From Micromonospora sp. WMMD812 (lineage in GTDB: Bacteria > Actinomycetota > Actinomycetes > Mycobacteriales > Micromonosporaceae): a DNA stretch of 64,000 bases. Each line of letters starts with the position of its first letter. Within the stretch, counting starts at the first letter, position 1. Position numbers and translations under genes: made by a program. The DNA lies in the NCBI RefSeq assembly GCF_027497215.1, contig NZ_CP114904.1:1922001-1986000 (forward strand). Direction: 5' to 3'. Shown piece after piece: positions 55,971 through 64,000 of this stretch. The notes beneath the pieces are model-generated. The model saw only the letters and a list, made by a program, of their open reading frames with translations, was not told the DNA's origin and searched no databases.

Positions 55971-58349
55971 TCAGCCGGCGCTCGGTGTGACGCTGAATCG
56001 CGGATGCATCCGCCGGGTGTGGTCGACCGGGCGGACCGGGCCGCGCAGCGCGACCCCCGCGACCAGCCGGGGGTCGGCGCTGGACGCGGCCAGCCGCAGC
56101 TCCAGCTCGCCCGGCTCGACCAGCCGCCGCCCGTCCCGCCCGGTGAACGAGAACAGGTCGGCCGGCACGGTCACCTCGATCCGGCAGGCCGCGCCCGCGT
56201 CCAGCGGCACCCGCAGGTAGCCGACCAGCCGCTGCACCGGCTGCACCACCGAGGCCACCGGGTCGTGCGCGTAGAGCTGCACCACCTCGCTGCCCCAGCG
56301 GTCGCCCGCGTTGCGCAGCGTGAACGCCAGCCGCAGCTCGCCGTCGGTGTCCGCCACCGCCTGCTCGACCGCCAGGTCGGACCAGTCGAACCGGGTGTAG
56401 CTGAGCCCGTGCCCGAACCCGTACGCCGGTGTGGGGTCGAGGTTGGAGACGTCGCTGGCCTGGCCGAGCCGCGCGGCGAGGTAGGTGGTCGGCTGGCCGC
56501 CGGGGCCGCGCGGCACGCTCACCGGCAGCCGCCCCTGCGGCTCCACCCGCCCGCTGAGCACTCCGGCGATCGCCGGCGCCCCCTCCTCCCCGGGGAAGAA
56601 GGACGCGACGATGGCGGCCGCCTCGCCGACGGCCCGGCCCAGCGCGTACGGTCGGCCGGCGATCAGCGTCACGACCACCGGCGTGCCGGCGTCGAGCAGC
56701 GCGTCGAGCAGCTGCTGCTGGACGCCGGGCAGCGCCAGCGACTCCGCGTCGCAGCCCTCACCGCTGGTGCCCCGGCCGAACAGCCCGGCCCGGTCACCCA
56801 GCGCGGCGATCACCACGTCCGCGCCCCGCGCCGCCTCGACGGCGGCCGCGATCCCGCTCGGGTCCGGGCCGTCGACGGTGACGCCGGCCTCGACGACCAC
56901 CTCGCTGCTGGGGAGCTCGGCGCGTAGCGCCTGCGCCAGGGTGGGCAGGTCGATCCCGAGCGGCACCTCGGGGTGGCGGGGCCCGACGTGCAGCGGGAAC
57001 GAGTAGCAGCCCAGCGGTGCGGTCGGGTTCTCGGCCTGCGGTCCGACCACCGCGATCCGCGCCGGCCCGGCCAGCGGCAGCACGCCGTCGTTACGCAGCA
57101 GGACCACGGCCTGTTCGGCCACCTCCCGGGCGAGCGCCCGGTTGGCCGGCGAGTCCAGGTCGACCGTGCCGCGCAGCGCGTCCGGGTCGGTGAGGTCGGC
57201 GCCGGCGAGGGCCGGCGGCACCGGATTCCAGTCCGCGTCGAGGAGCCCGAGCTGCGCCTTCTGGAGCAGCACCCGACGCACCGCGCGGTCCACCAGCGCC
57301 TCGGACACCTGCCCGGCGGCGAGCGCCGCGTGCAGCGGCGCGCCGAAGGTCTTCACCGTGGGCAGCTCGACGTCCACGCCGGCGGCCAGCGCGGCGCCGG
57401 CCGCCTCGCTCCAGTCGCCCGCCACGCCGTGCAGGGTGTGCAGGAACGCGATGCCGAAGTAGTCGGCGACCACCGTGCCGGTGAACCCCCAGGTGTCCCG
57501 GAGCAGGCCGGTGAGCAGCTGCTCGTCGGCCGCCGACGGCATCCCGTCGGTGTCGGTGTAGGCGTGCATCACCGACCGGGCGCCGCTCTCCCGGACCGCC
57601 ATCTCGAACGGCGGCAGGATCACGTCGGCCCGCTCGCGCGGCCCCATCGAGACCGGCGCGAGGTTGCGGCCGGCCCGCGAGGCGGAGTAGCCGGCGAAGT
57701 GCTTGAGGGTGGCCACCACACCCGCGGACTCCAGCCCCTGGATGTACGCGGTGGCGACCGTGCCGACCAGGTAGGGGTCCTCGCCGATGGTCTCCTCGAC
57801 CCGCCCCCACCGCGCGTCGCGGACGACGTCGAGCACCGGCGCGAGTCCCTGGTGCACACCGAGGCGGCGCAGGTCGGCGCCGATCGCGTCGGCCATCCGC
57901 CGGACCAGCGCGGGGTCGAAGGTGGCACCCCAGGACAGCGGCACCGGGTACGCGGTGGCACCCCAGGTCGCGAAGCCCGCCAGGCACTCCTCGTGGGCCA
58001 GGGCGGGGATGCCGAACCGGTTCCCGGCGGTGATGCGCTGCTGGGTCCGCAGCAGCGAGAGCGCGCCGAGCGCCGGGTCGACCGGCGCGGTGCCGAACGG
58101 CCGGGTGAGCTGGCCGAGCCCGTTGTCCAGCAGGGCCTCCAGGTCGACCGGCTCCGCCATCTCGTGCTGGTGCGGCGCGACCTCGCTCCCGTCGGCGGAC
58201 GCGCCGACCCACACGCCGTAGAGCTGGGCCACCTTCTCCGCCAGGGTCATCGCGGCGACCAGGGCGTCGACCCGCGTGGTGAGGTCGTACGACGGGTCGT
58301 TCCAGGTCGCGGCGCCTCGTTCGATGTCCAGGGTCACGTTGTCGGTCAC
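55971..58349 (-). CDS. Glycoside hydrolase family 3 beta-glucosidase/xylosidase
   Basis: 792 aa, GTG start, no signal peptide: cytoplasmic. GH3 N-terminal TIM barrel with RFGIPALAHEECLAGFATWGATAYPVPLSWGATFDPALV, LAPVLDVVRDARWGRVEETIGEDPYLVG, VVATLKHFAGYSASRAGRNLAPVSMG and nucleophile Asp in GFTGTVVADYFGIAFL; C-terminal alpha/beta sandwich (VLLRNDGVLPLAGPARIAVVGPQA) and fibronectin-like tail (YGFGHGLSYTRFDWSDL). Fourth and last gene of the importer operon; hydrolyses beta-linked oligosaccharides after import. Confidence 0.92.
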   Translation of the reverse strand: MTDNVTLDIERGAATWNDPSYDLTTRVDALVAAMTLAEKVAQLYGVWVGASADGSEVAPHQHEMAEPVDLEALLDNGLGQLTRPFGTAPVDPALGALSLLRTQQRITAGNRFGIPALAHEECLAGFATWGATAYPVPLSWGATFDPALVRRMADAIGADLRRLGVHQGLAPVLDVVRDARWGRVEETIGEDPYLVGTVATAYIQGLESAGVVATLKHFAGYSASRAGRNLAPVSMGPRERADVILPPFEMAVRESGARSVMHAYTDTDGMPSAADEQLLTGLLRDTWGFTGTVVADYFGIAFLHTLHGVAGDWSEAAGAALAAGVDVELPTVKTFGAPLHAALAAGQVSEALVDRAVRRVLLQKAQLGLLDADWNPVPPALAGADLTDPDALRGTVDLDSPANRALAREVAEQAVVLLRNDGVLPLAGPARIAVVGPQAENPTAPLGCYSFPLHVGPRHPEVPLGIDLPTLAQALRAELPSSEVVVEAGVTVDGPDPSGIAAAVEAARGADVVIAALGDRAGLFGRGTSGEGCDAESLALPGVQQQLLDALLDAGTPVVVTLIAGRPYALGRAVGEAAAIVASFFPGEEGAPAIAGVLSGRVEPQGRLPVSVPRGPGGQPTTYLAARLGQASDVSNLDPTPAYGFGHGLSYTRFDWSDLAVEQAVADTDGELRLAFTLRNAGDRWGSEVVQLYAHDPVASVVQPVQRLVGYLRVPLDAGAACRIEVTVPADLFSFTGRDGRRLVEPGELELRLAASSADPRLVAGVALRGPVRPVDHTRRMHPRFSVTPSAG

Positions 58350-58446
58350 TTTCCTCCGACGCCCGTCAGCCCCCGCAGCGGGGCCCGGCGGGCGATCACA
58401 TTGACGGTCATACGGTGTTTCGCCTCTCTGCGCGTACCGCTGCTGC

Positions 58447-59310
58447 TCAGCCCTTCACCGCACCCTGCAGGCCACCGACGATCTGCTTCTCGGCGAACGT
58501 GAAGAAGAGGAGTGCCGGCAACATCGCCAGCGAGGTGAACGCGAGGATCCCCGCCGTGTCGGAGGTGTACTGGCTCGAGAAGCTCTGCACGCCCAGCGGC
58601 AGGGTGTGCAGGTCGACGTCGCCGAGGACGAGCAGCGGCAGGAGGAACGCGTTCCAGCTCGCCACGAACGCGAGGACCCCGACGGTGACGAGCGCGGGCC
58701 GGGACAGCGGCAGCATGATGCGCCAGAGGAAGCCGAGCCGGCCCGCCCCGTCGATCGCGGCGGCGTCCTCCAACTCGCGGGGGACGGCAGCCAGGAAGGG
58801 ACGCAGGATCACGATCGTGAGCGGCAACGAGAAGGCGATCTGCGGGAGGATCACCGCGTAGTAGGAGTTGATCAGATCCAGGTCGCGCAGCATGAGGTAG
58901 AGCGGCAGGATCGCCGCCCCGGAGGGGAAGAGCAGGCCGAGCGTGAAGAAGGTGTAGAGGGCTTCGCGCCCGCGGAACGTGTACCGGGCGAGCACGAACG
59001 CCGCGCAGACGCCGAGCAGCACGACGCCGACCGTCGTGCCCAGGGCGATCACCGCGCTGTTGAACGCCTGCTGCCAGAAGTCGCTCTGCGTCAGCACCCG
59101 GGCGTAGTTGTCCCAGACCCACGGGTCGGGCAGCCCGGCCGGGTCCGCGATGATCTGCGGGGTGGTGCGGAAGCCGCCGACGATCACGTAGACCACCGGG
59201 GCGATGGACACGGCGGCGACCGCGAGCGCCAGCCCGTAGGTGAGTGGACTGCCCCACGAGAACGGACGGCGTTGCGGTGCCGAGGGGGACAGCACGGCGT
59301 TCCCGGCCAC
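58447..59310 (-). CDS. ABC oligosaccharide transporter permease, MalG type
   Basis: 287 aa, GTG start with GGAGGAA upstream overlapping the end of the preceding permease gene region (2-bp gap). Six spans; EAA loop ELEDAAAIDGAGRLGFLWRIMLPLS. Confidence 0.92.
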   Translation of the reverse strand: MAGNAVLSPSAPQRRPFSWGSPLTYGLALAVAAVSIAPVVYVIVGGFRTTPQIIADPAGLPDPWVWDNYARVLTQSDFWQQAFNSAVIALGTTVGVVLLGVCAAFVLARYTFRGREALYTFFTLGLLFPSGAAILPLYLMLRDLDLINSYYAVILPQIAFSLPLTIVILRPFLAAVPRELEDAAAIDGAGRLGFLWRIMLPLSRPALVTVGVLAFVASWNAFLLPLLVLGDVDLHTLPLGVQSFSSQYTSDTAGILAFTSLAMLPALLFFTFAEKQIVGGLQGAVKG

Positions 59311-59312
59311 GA

Positions 59313-60311
59313 TCAGTTCCTCCTTCCGGTGACGGCGCCCTCGATGTCGCGACGGAGGAGGAAGCGCTGGAACAGCAGCGCCGCGATGAACGAGATGACG
59401 AACAGGATCACGGCGACCGCGTTGCCGTAGCCCCAGAGGCGGGCGAAGAAGCCGTTGTCCACCATGTAGGTGGCCATGGTGGCCGAGGCGCCGAGTGACC
59501 GGACCGCGGGCACCGAGGTCACCCAGATCACCTCGAAGGCCTGGAACGATCCGATCATCGACAGGAACATCCAGATCCGGATCGTCGGGCCCAGCAGCGG
59601 GAGCGTGACATGGCGCTGGGTCTGCCACCAGCTCGCGCCGTCGATCGCGGCGGCCTCGGTCAGCTCGGGCGGCACGTTCGACAGGCCGGCGAGCAGGAGG
59701 ATGATGGCGAAGCCGACGTACTTCCAGGTGAGGACGAACAGCATCGTCCAGATCACGATGTCGAGGTCGGCGAGCCACGCCTGCACCAGGCCGCCCAGGC
59801 CGAGCTGCCGCAGCAGGGCGTCGACGGTGCCGCCGTCGGTCAGGAGCAGCTTCCACATGATGCCGACGGTGACCTCGGCGAGGACGTAGGGCACGAACAC
59901 CAGCAGGCGGAACGCGGTGCGCCCGCGGAAACGACGGTTGAGCAGCAGGGCCACGCCCAGGGCGATGGGGCCCTGGACGAGCAGTGACCCGACCACGATG
60001 ATGCCGTTGTTGCGCAGCGCGTCCAGGAAGATCGGATCCTCGAAGGCGAGGATGTAGTTGTCGAATCCGACGTAGTCGGTGGGCGGCCCGACCCCGCGCC
60101 ACCGGAAGAGGCTGTAGTAGACCGCGAAGCCCATCGGCACCAGCACGAACATCACGTAGACGACGACCGCCGGCGTGGTGAGCCCGATGATCTCGTACCA
60201 CTTGCGTCGGGTCTCGGCCGCGCGGGCGGACGAGCGCCGTCCGGCCGGGGGGCCCGCCGGCGGCGCGTCCGCGCCGCCGACGGGGTTCACGGTCTGGTCG
60301 GTGGAGGTCAC
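59313..60311 (-). CDS. ABC oligosaccharide transporter permease, MalF type
   Basis: 332 aa with a Pro/Ala-rich cytoplasmic N-terminus, six spans (first IIGLTTPAVVVYVMFVLVPMGFAVYY), EAA loop ELTEAAAIDGASWWQTQRHVTLPLL. ATG overlaps the binding-protein stop (ATGA). Confidence 0.92.
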   Translation of the reverse strand: MTSTDQTVNPVGGADAPPAGPPAGRRSSARAAETRRKWYEIIGLTTPAVVVYVMFVLVPMGFAVYYSLFRWRGVGPPTDYVGFDNYILAFEDPIFLDALRNNGIIVVGSLLVQGPIALGVALLLNRRFRGRTAFRLLVFVPYVLAEVTVGIMWKLLLTDGGTVDALLRQLGLGGLVQAWLADLDIVIWTMLFVLTWKYVGFAIILLLAGLSNVPPELTEAAAIDGASWWQTQRHVTLPLLGPTIRIWMFLSMIGSFQAFEVIWVTSVPAVRSLGASATMATYMVDNGFFARLWGYGNAVAVILFVISFIAALLFQRFLLRRDIEGAVTGRRN

Positions 60312-61615
60312 TTCTTCGCGGCCGCCTTCATCGCCGAGACGACCTGCTCGGGCGTGCCGTTACCGGCGAAGATGGCGACGACCGCGTCGTTCATCGCGTT
60401 GCCGACGGTGCTGCCGAAGGCCGTGTCCAGCCAGAGCTGCACGTAGGTCGCGCCGGACGTGGCCTCCAGGATGGACTTCAGAGCGGGGTCGGTGATGCCG
60501 CCCTCCGCGCCCTTGGCGACGGGGAGGCCGGTGCCGGTCTCGGCGTAGCCCTTCTGCACCTCGGGGCTCACGATGTACTTGAGGAACTCGACGCACTCGG
60601 CCGGGGCGTTCTTGGCACAGGCGAACCCGTCGCCGCCGCCGAGGGCCGCCTTCGGGTCACCGGCGGAGCCGGCGATCGCCGGCACGGGGAACCAGCCGAG
60701 GAACTTCGCGAGCGCCTCGGGGTCCTCGGCGGCGGTCTGCAGGGTGCCTCGGTTCCAGTCGCCCATGAGCTCCATCGCGGCCTTGCCGTTGGCGAGCAGG
60801 CCGTTGGCGCTGGTCGGGTCGTTCTGGCCGGGCGTGGCGATGAAGTTGGGCTGGAACGGGTTGGTGGCGATGAAGGTCTTCAGGTCCTGGCCGGCCTTCA
60901 CGAAGCACGGGTCGTCGAAGACGAGGTCGACGGACGCCTTCTTGAGCGTGTCGACCGAGCAGGCGCGCAGCGCGAAGTTGTACCACCAGTGCGCGGCGGG
61001 CCACTTGTCACCGGCCCCCAGGGCGATCGGGACGACGTTGATGGCCTTGAGCTTCGTGACCGCCTGGTTGAGCTCCTCGAACGTGGTCGGCGGAGCGGTG
61101 ATGCCCGCTCGCGCGAACATGTCCTTGTTGTACCAGACGCCCTCGATGCCCATCCGGAACGGCAGGCCGTACTGCTTGCCGTCCACCTGCCAGATCTCGG
61201 CCGCGCTGCCGATGTTGGCGACCTCGGCCTTGGCCTGCTCGGTGATGTCCTTGAGGTAGTCGGCCCCCACCTGCTCGCGCATCTCGCCGCCGCCCCACGC
61301 CGCGAAGATGTCCGGCGGGTCGCTGGTCAGGAGCGCGGCGGGGAGCCGGGTGCGCTGGAGCTGGTTGGTCTCGATCGCCTCGATCTGGATCGTGACGGTC
61401 GGGTGGAGCGCGGAGAAGTCCTTGGCGACCTTCTCCCAGTACGTCTTGCCAGGCCCGTCCTGGGAGGCGTTGTGCCACCAGGTCAGGGTCACCGGGTTCT
61501 TGTAGAGCTCGTTCTCGGCGGGCGCCTCGCCGTCGCCGCCGTTACACCCGGCGACGAGCAGTGCGGTGGTCACGAACAGCGCCAGAACGGCGCCCGCGCG
61601 GTGCTTCATCGCCAT
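60308..61615 (-). CDS. ABC oligosaccharide transporter substrate-binding lipoprotein
   Basis: 435 aa from the ATG at 61615 (GGAGA 8 nt upstream; GTG 61621 and ATG 61609 also in frame). Lipobox LVAGC, then VTLTWWHNASQDGPGKTYWEKVAKDFSALHPTVTIQIEAIETNQLQRTRLPAALLTSDPPDIFAAWGGGEM, typical of cellobiose/xylobiose-type binding proteins such as CebE/BxlE. First gene of the operon binding protein-permease-permease-GH3. The ATPase is not encoded here. Confidence 0.92.
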   Translation of the reverse strand: MAMKHRAGAVLALFVTTALLVAGCNGGDGEAPAENELYKNPVTLTWWHNASQDGPGKTYWEKVAKDFSALHPTVTIQIEAIETNQLQRTRLPAALLTSDPPDIFAAWGGGEMREQVGADYLKDITEQAKAEVANIGSAAEIWQVDGKQYGLPFRMGIEGVWYNKDMFARAGITAPPTTFEELNQAVTKLKAINVVPIALGAGDKWPAAHWWYNFALRACSVDTLKKASVDLVFDDPCFVKAGQDLKTFIATNPFQPNFIATPGQNDPTSANGLLANGKAAMELMGDWNRGTLQTAAEDPEALAKFLGWFPVPAIAGSAGDPKAALGGGDGFACAKNAPAECVEFLKYIVSPEVQKGYAETGTGLPVAKGAEGGITDPALKSILEATSGATYVQLWLDTAFGSTVGNAMNDAVVAIFAGNGTPEQVVSAMKAAAKK

Positions 61616-61659
61616 CGACACGTCTCCTCGACTAGCAGTGGCGGTACTCAGGTGCGGCG

Positions 61660-61711
61660 AGTTTTACAGCCGTGTAACGGGGTGTCAACCGTTGTCGATA
61701 ACGTTTTCGAC
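61660..61711 (-). promoter_or_regulatory. Importer-operon promoter with LacI operator
   Basis: Minus-strand TTGACA (61688-61683) and TAAAAC (61666-61661), 16-bp spacing. The LacI-type palindrome GTCGATAACGTTTTCGAC (61694-61711, one mismatch, central CG) touches the upstream side of the -35 and lies 43 bp before the divergent LacI start, so it can control both directions. Confidence 0.7.
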
Positions 61712-61753
61712 TCCCCTGCGACGGCCTCCTGGCAGCCCTTTATCATCGTCGGC

Positions 61754-62809
61754 GTGACCTTCCCGGAGCGTGTCAAGATGTCGGACGTGGCCCGTACGGC
61801 CGGCGTCTCGGTGGCCACCGTGTCGAAGGTCGTCAACGGTCGGTACGGCGTGGCCCAGGCGACCGTGGAGCGCGTACGGCAGGTCATCCACCAGCTCGGG
61901 TACGAGGCCAGCCTGGGGGCGCAGAGCCTGCGCAGTCACCGCACCAACGTCCTGGGCATCCTGGTCGCCGAGTTCGAGCCGTTCTCGACCGAGCTGCTCA
62001 AGGGGGCGTCGAAGGAGGTCGCCGGCACCGGCTACCAGCTGCTGGCCTACTCCGGCGGCGACGGCGACGGCACGGCCGTCGGCTGGGAGCGGCGCTCACT
62101 GGCACGCCTGTCCGGAACGCTCATCGACGGGGCCGTGATCGTCACGCCGACCGTGGTCGAGACCAAGCAGGGTTTCCACGTCGTGGCCGTCGACCCCCAC
62201 ACCGGCCCGTCGGGCCTGCCCACCGTCGACTCCGACAACTTCGCCGGCGCCGTGCTCGCGACCAACTACCTGCTGTCGCTCGGTCACCGCCGCATCGGGC
62301 ACATCAGCGGACGCCCCGACCTCGAGTCGGCACGCCTGCGCGAGGCGGGCTTCCGGCAGGCCATGGCCGACGCCGGCGTGGCGGTGGACGAACGGCTCGT
62401 GCGCGTCGGCGGGTTCCGGATCGAGAGCGCCGCCGCCACGGCCGAGGAGCTGCTCGCGCTGCCCGACCGGCCGACCGCCGTCTTCGCGGGAAACGACCTC
62501 TCCGCGATCTCGACCATGGACGTCGCCCGGACCATGGGTCTCACGGTGCCCGACGACCTGTCCGTGATCGGCTTCGACAACGTTCCCGAGTCGGCGCTGG
62601 TCACCCCGCCGCTCACCACGATCGCCCAACCGCTGCAGCGCATGGGCGCCGAGGCGTTGCGCCTGCTCATCGACCTGATCGCCGGCGTCGAACGCGACAC
62701 GCACGTCCGGCTGCCCACCGAGCTGGTCGTCCGCGCCTCCTGCGCGCCCTACCCCCCGCCGCCCGGATCCGGTCGCCCCTCGTCTGCCCCTGCCGAACGG
62801 AACGGCTGA
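61754..62809 (+). CDS. LacI-family regulator of the GH3/ABC operon
   Basis: 351 aa from the GTG at 61754. HTH VKMSDVARTAGVSVATVSKVVNGRYGVAQATVERVRQVIHQLGYEASLGAQSLRSHRTNVLGILV; effector domain to TTIAQPLQRMGAEALRLLIDLIAG. TATCAT (61741-61746) ends 7 bp before the GTG, so the message is likely leaderless. Divergent from the importer operon with a shared operator. Its last 61 bp overlap the tail of the convergent hydrolase gene. Confidence 0.9.
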   Translation: MTFPERVKMSDVARTAGVSVATVSKVVNGRYGVAQATVERVRQVIHQLGYEASLGAQSLRSHRTNVLGILVAEFEPFSTELLKGASKEVAGTGYQLLAYSGGDGDGTAVGWERRSLARLSGTLIDGAVIVTPTVVETKQGFHVVAVDPHTGPSGLPTVDSDNFAGAVLATNYLLSLGHRRIGHISGRPDLESARLREAGFRQAMADAGVAVDERLVRVGGFRIESAAATAEELLALPDRPTAVFAGNDLSAISTMDVARTMGLTVPDDLSVIGFDNVPESALVTPPLTTIAQPLQRMGAEALRLLIDLIAGVERDTHVRLPTELVVRASCAPYPPPPGSGRPSSAPAERNG

Positions 62810-63693
62810 GTTGCTGGCGGGTGGACCCTGTCGAGGAAGTCGCGCGACAGCGCGGCGATCTCGTCGAGATTGGTCTCCAACGCCCAGTGCCCGCCGTCGA
62901 GCAGATGAAGCTCGGCGTCGGGCAGATCACGCAGGTATGCCCGGGCCGCCCCGGCGGGCATGTAGCCGTCGTGCGGCCCCCACACGATCAGGGTCGGCGG
63001 CCGGAACTCCCGCAGGTAAGCCTGCATTCCGGCAAAGTCGGCCAGGGTGTTCGCCTGGTCACCGAAGATCCCGACGAGGATCTCCGGCCGCGGCGGCGTC
63101 CGCAGTTGCGCCCAGGCGAGCGTCCACAGGTCCGGGCTGACCCGGCCGGCCAGCCGGGCGGGCAGCTCACCGAGGAACTCGTCGCGGAACCCCGCCTCGG
63201 TCACGTTGCCGGCCAACTCCGCCCGCCCCTGCGGCGTGGGCCGCTCCCAGTACCGCAGCAGCGGGGCGTACTTCGGGCCGAACTCGTCGCGGTAGATGTC
63301 GCCGTTCTGCACGATCAGGGCGGCGACCCGGTCGGGTGCCGACATGGCCAGCCGGAAGCCGTGCTGTGAGCCGTAGTCGTGCAGGTAGATCGCGTAGCGG
63401 ACGAGGCCGAGGGTGTCCACGAACCGCCGGAGGAAACGGCCGTAGCCGGCGAACGTGTAGTCGAAGCCGGCCGGGTCGGGGGTGGCGCTGTAGCCGAAGC
63501 CGGGCAGATCCGGCGCGACCAGCCGCCACCGGTCTCCCAGCGCGGCCATCAGGTTGCGGTACTGGAAAGACGAGCAGGGATAGCCGTGCGGCAGCAGCAC
63601 GACCGGCGCCTCCGCCGGCCCGGCCTCGCGGTAGAAGACGTCGACACCGTCGACCTCCACCCGCTGGTGTCGCACCGGTGCCGCCCCGACCAC
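62749..63693 (-). CDS. Alpha/beta hydrolase, epoxide hydrolase/haloalkane dehalogenase-like
   Basis: About 314 aa from a GTG at 63693 (GGAGAGG upstream; in-frame GTG at 63741 adds 16 residues without an RBS). HGYPCSSFQYRNLM oxyanion region, nucleophile-elbow LHDYGSQHGFRLA with Asp nucleophile (HDxG type, not Ser), APDLPGFGYS, IVWGPHDGYMPAGAARAYL (acid) and DGGHWALETNLDEIA (His). Asp nucleophile plus cap domain suggests epoxide hydrolase or dehalogenase chemistry. The C-terminal tail overlaps the LacI 3' end by 61 bp. Confidence 0.85.
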   Translation of the reverse strand: MVGAAPVRHQRVEVDGVDVFYREAGPAEAPVVLLPHGYPCSSFQYRNLMAALGDRWRLVAPDLPGFGYSATPDPAGFDYTFAGYGRFLRRFVDTLGLVRYAIYLHDYGSQHGFRLAMSAPDRVAALIVQNGDIYRDEFGPKYAPLLRYWERPTPQGRAELAGNVTEAGFRDEFLGELPARLAGRVSPDLWTLAWAQLRTPPRPEILVGIFGDQANTLADFAGMQAYLREFRPPTLIVWGPHDGYMPAGAARAYLRDLPDAELHLLDGGHWALETNLDEIAALSRDFLDRVHPPATQPFRSAGADEGRPDPGGGG

Positions 63694-63818
63694 GGCCACC
63701 CCTCTCCTCGCCCTGGCCGTCGTGATGCCCACTCTGGCCACGGCTATGCCGGACCCGGCCGGCCGGACCGCCCGCCCGGCCGCGCCGGACCCGGTCCGGC
63801 GCGGCGACGGACGCGTGG

Positions 63819-64000
63819 TCAGTGGTGGTAGTGCCGGAAGGCCTTGCGGATGTCGACCGGCAGCGCGGGCGCGCCGTCGACCGGGGCCGGGTCCTCCTCG
63901 GTCGGGGCCACTCCCCCGGCGGCGATCCGGTCGAGCGTGGTCAGCCCGGCCCGGTCCACCGAGCCGAAGACCGTGTAGTTCGGCCGCAGCGCCGAGTCGG
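63819..64000 (-). CDS. Cyclophilin-type peptidyl-prolyl cis-trans isomerase (C-terminal end)
   Basis: Only the last 60 codons are in the window; the 5' end lies beyond the right edge. Reads DSALRPNYTVFGSVDRAGLTTLDRIAAGGV followed by an acidic/Pro linker and VDIRKAFRHYHH before the stop at 63819-63821. NYTVFGxV is the conserved end of the cyclophilin barrel, as in actinobacterial secreted or lipoprotein PPIases. Confidence 0.85.
   Translation of the reverse strand, partial: DSALRPNYTVFGSVDRAGLTTLDRIAAGGVAPTEEDPAPVDGAPALPVDIRKAFRHYHH

Overview
The window is a high-GC actinobacterial chromosome segment. Gene content, GTG/TTG start use, many secreted hydrolases and the style of its intergenic palindromes suggest Micromonospora or a close relative (inference; no rRNA or species marker is present). 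I see no transposase, integrase, phage gene or CRISPR array. Coding density is high, and almost all genes sit in short operons or divergent pairs with recognisable regulators.

Layout. (1) 1-1.86 kb: the 5' part of a HelR/HelD-type RNA polymerase-recycling ATPase behind an inverted repeat resembling the rifamycin-associated element. (2) 2-12.3 kb: a sugar locus: a secreted beta-propeller glycosidase, a LacI regulator with three near-identical operators, then an FAD oxidoreductase, an ABC sugar importer, a ROK kinase and a NanE-type epimerase, followed by a shikimate-dehydrogenase-like gene. (3) 12.4-21 kb: mixed housekeeping genes: ArsR/SRPBCC pair, histone H1-like protein, diacylglycerol kinase, CPBP protease, HtpG, HxlR regulator/SDR, PhoD phosphatase. 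(4) 21-27.3 kb: secreted proteins (M15-like, M28 aminopeptidase, C39-like, DUF1996, DUF305) around a 1.1 kb repeat-rich gap. (5) 27.4-39.2 kb: a tightly coupled ten-gene minus-strand operon: LacI, ABC importer, two ADP-ribosylglycohydrolases, PfkB kinase, a glycosidase/FGE-domain fusion, CoA-transferase III and a CitE-like lyase. (6) 39.5-50.4 kb: a snapalysin-trypsin fusion protease, ArsR/MFS pair, an AMIN-like protein, a two-component system plus GerMN lipoprotein (mtrAB-lpqB-like order), a DHA2 exporter and a PPOX-fold protein. (7) 50.5-52.3 kb: two tRNA genes directly upstream of and co-directional with rtcB, apparently one RNA-repair transcription unit; one tRNA has C where universal U33 belongs. 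(8) 52.3-64 kb: DUF6058, a VOC/WYL divergent pair, DinB, a VanX-like dipeptidase, a GH3/ABC/LacI oligosaccharide locus, an epoxide-hydrolase-like enzyme and the end of a cyclophilin gene.

How the genes work together: three separate LacI-controlled importer operons (3.8-11.2, 27.4-39.2, 56-62.8 kb) each pair an importer with intracellular processing enzymes. Each has a regulator-specific palindrome visible in its promoter region. Many secreted proteases and glycosidases would supply such importers. The most unusual items are the tRNA-tRNA-rtcB unit, the ADP-ribosylglycohydrolase operon with its glycosidase/FGE fusion, and the metalloprotease-serine protease fusion.
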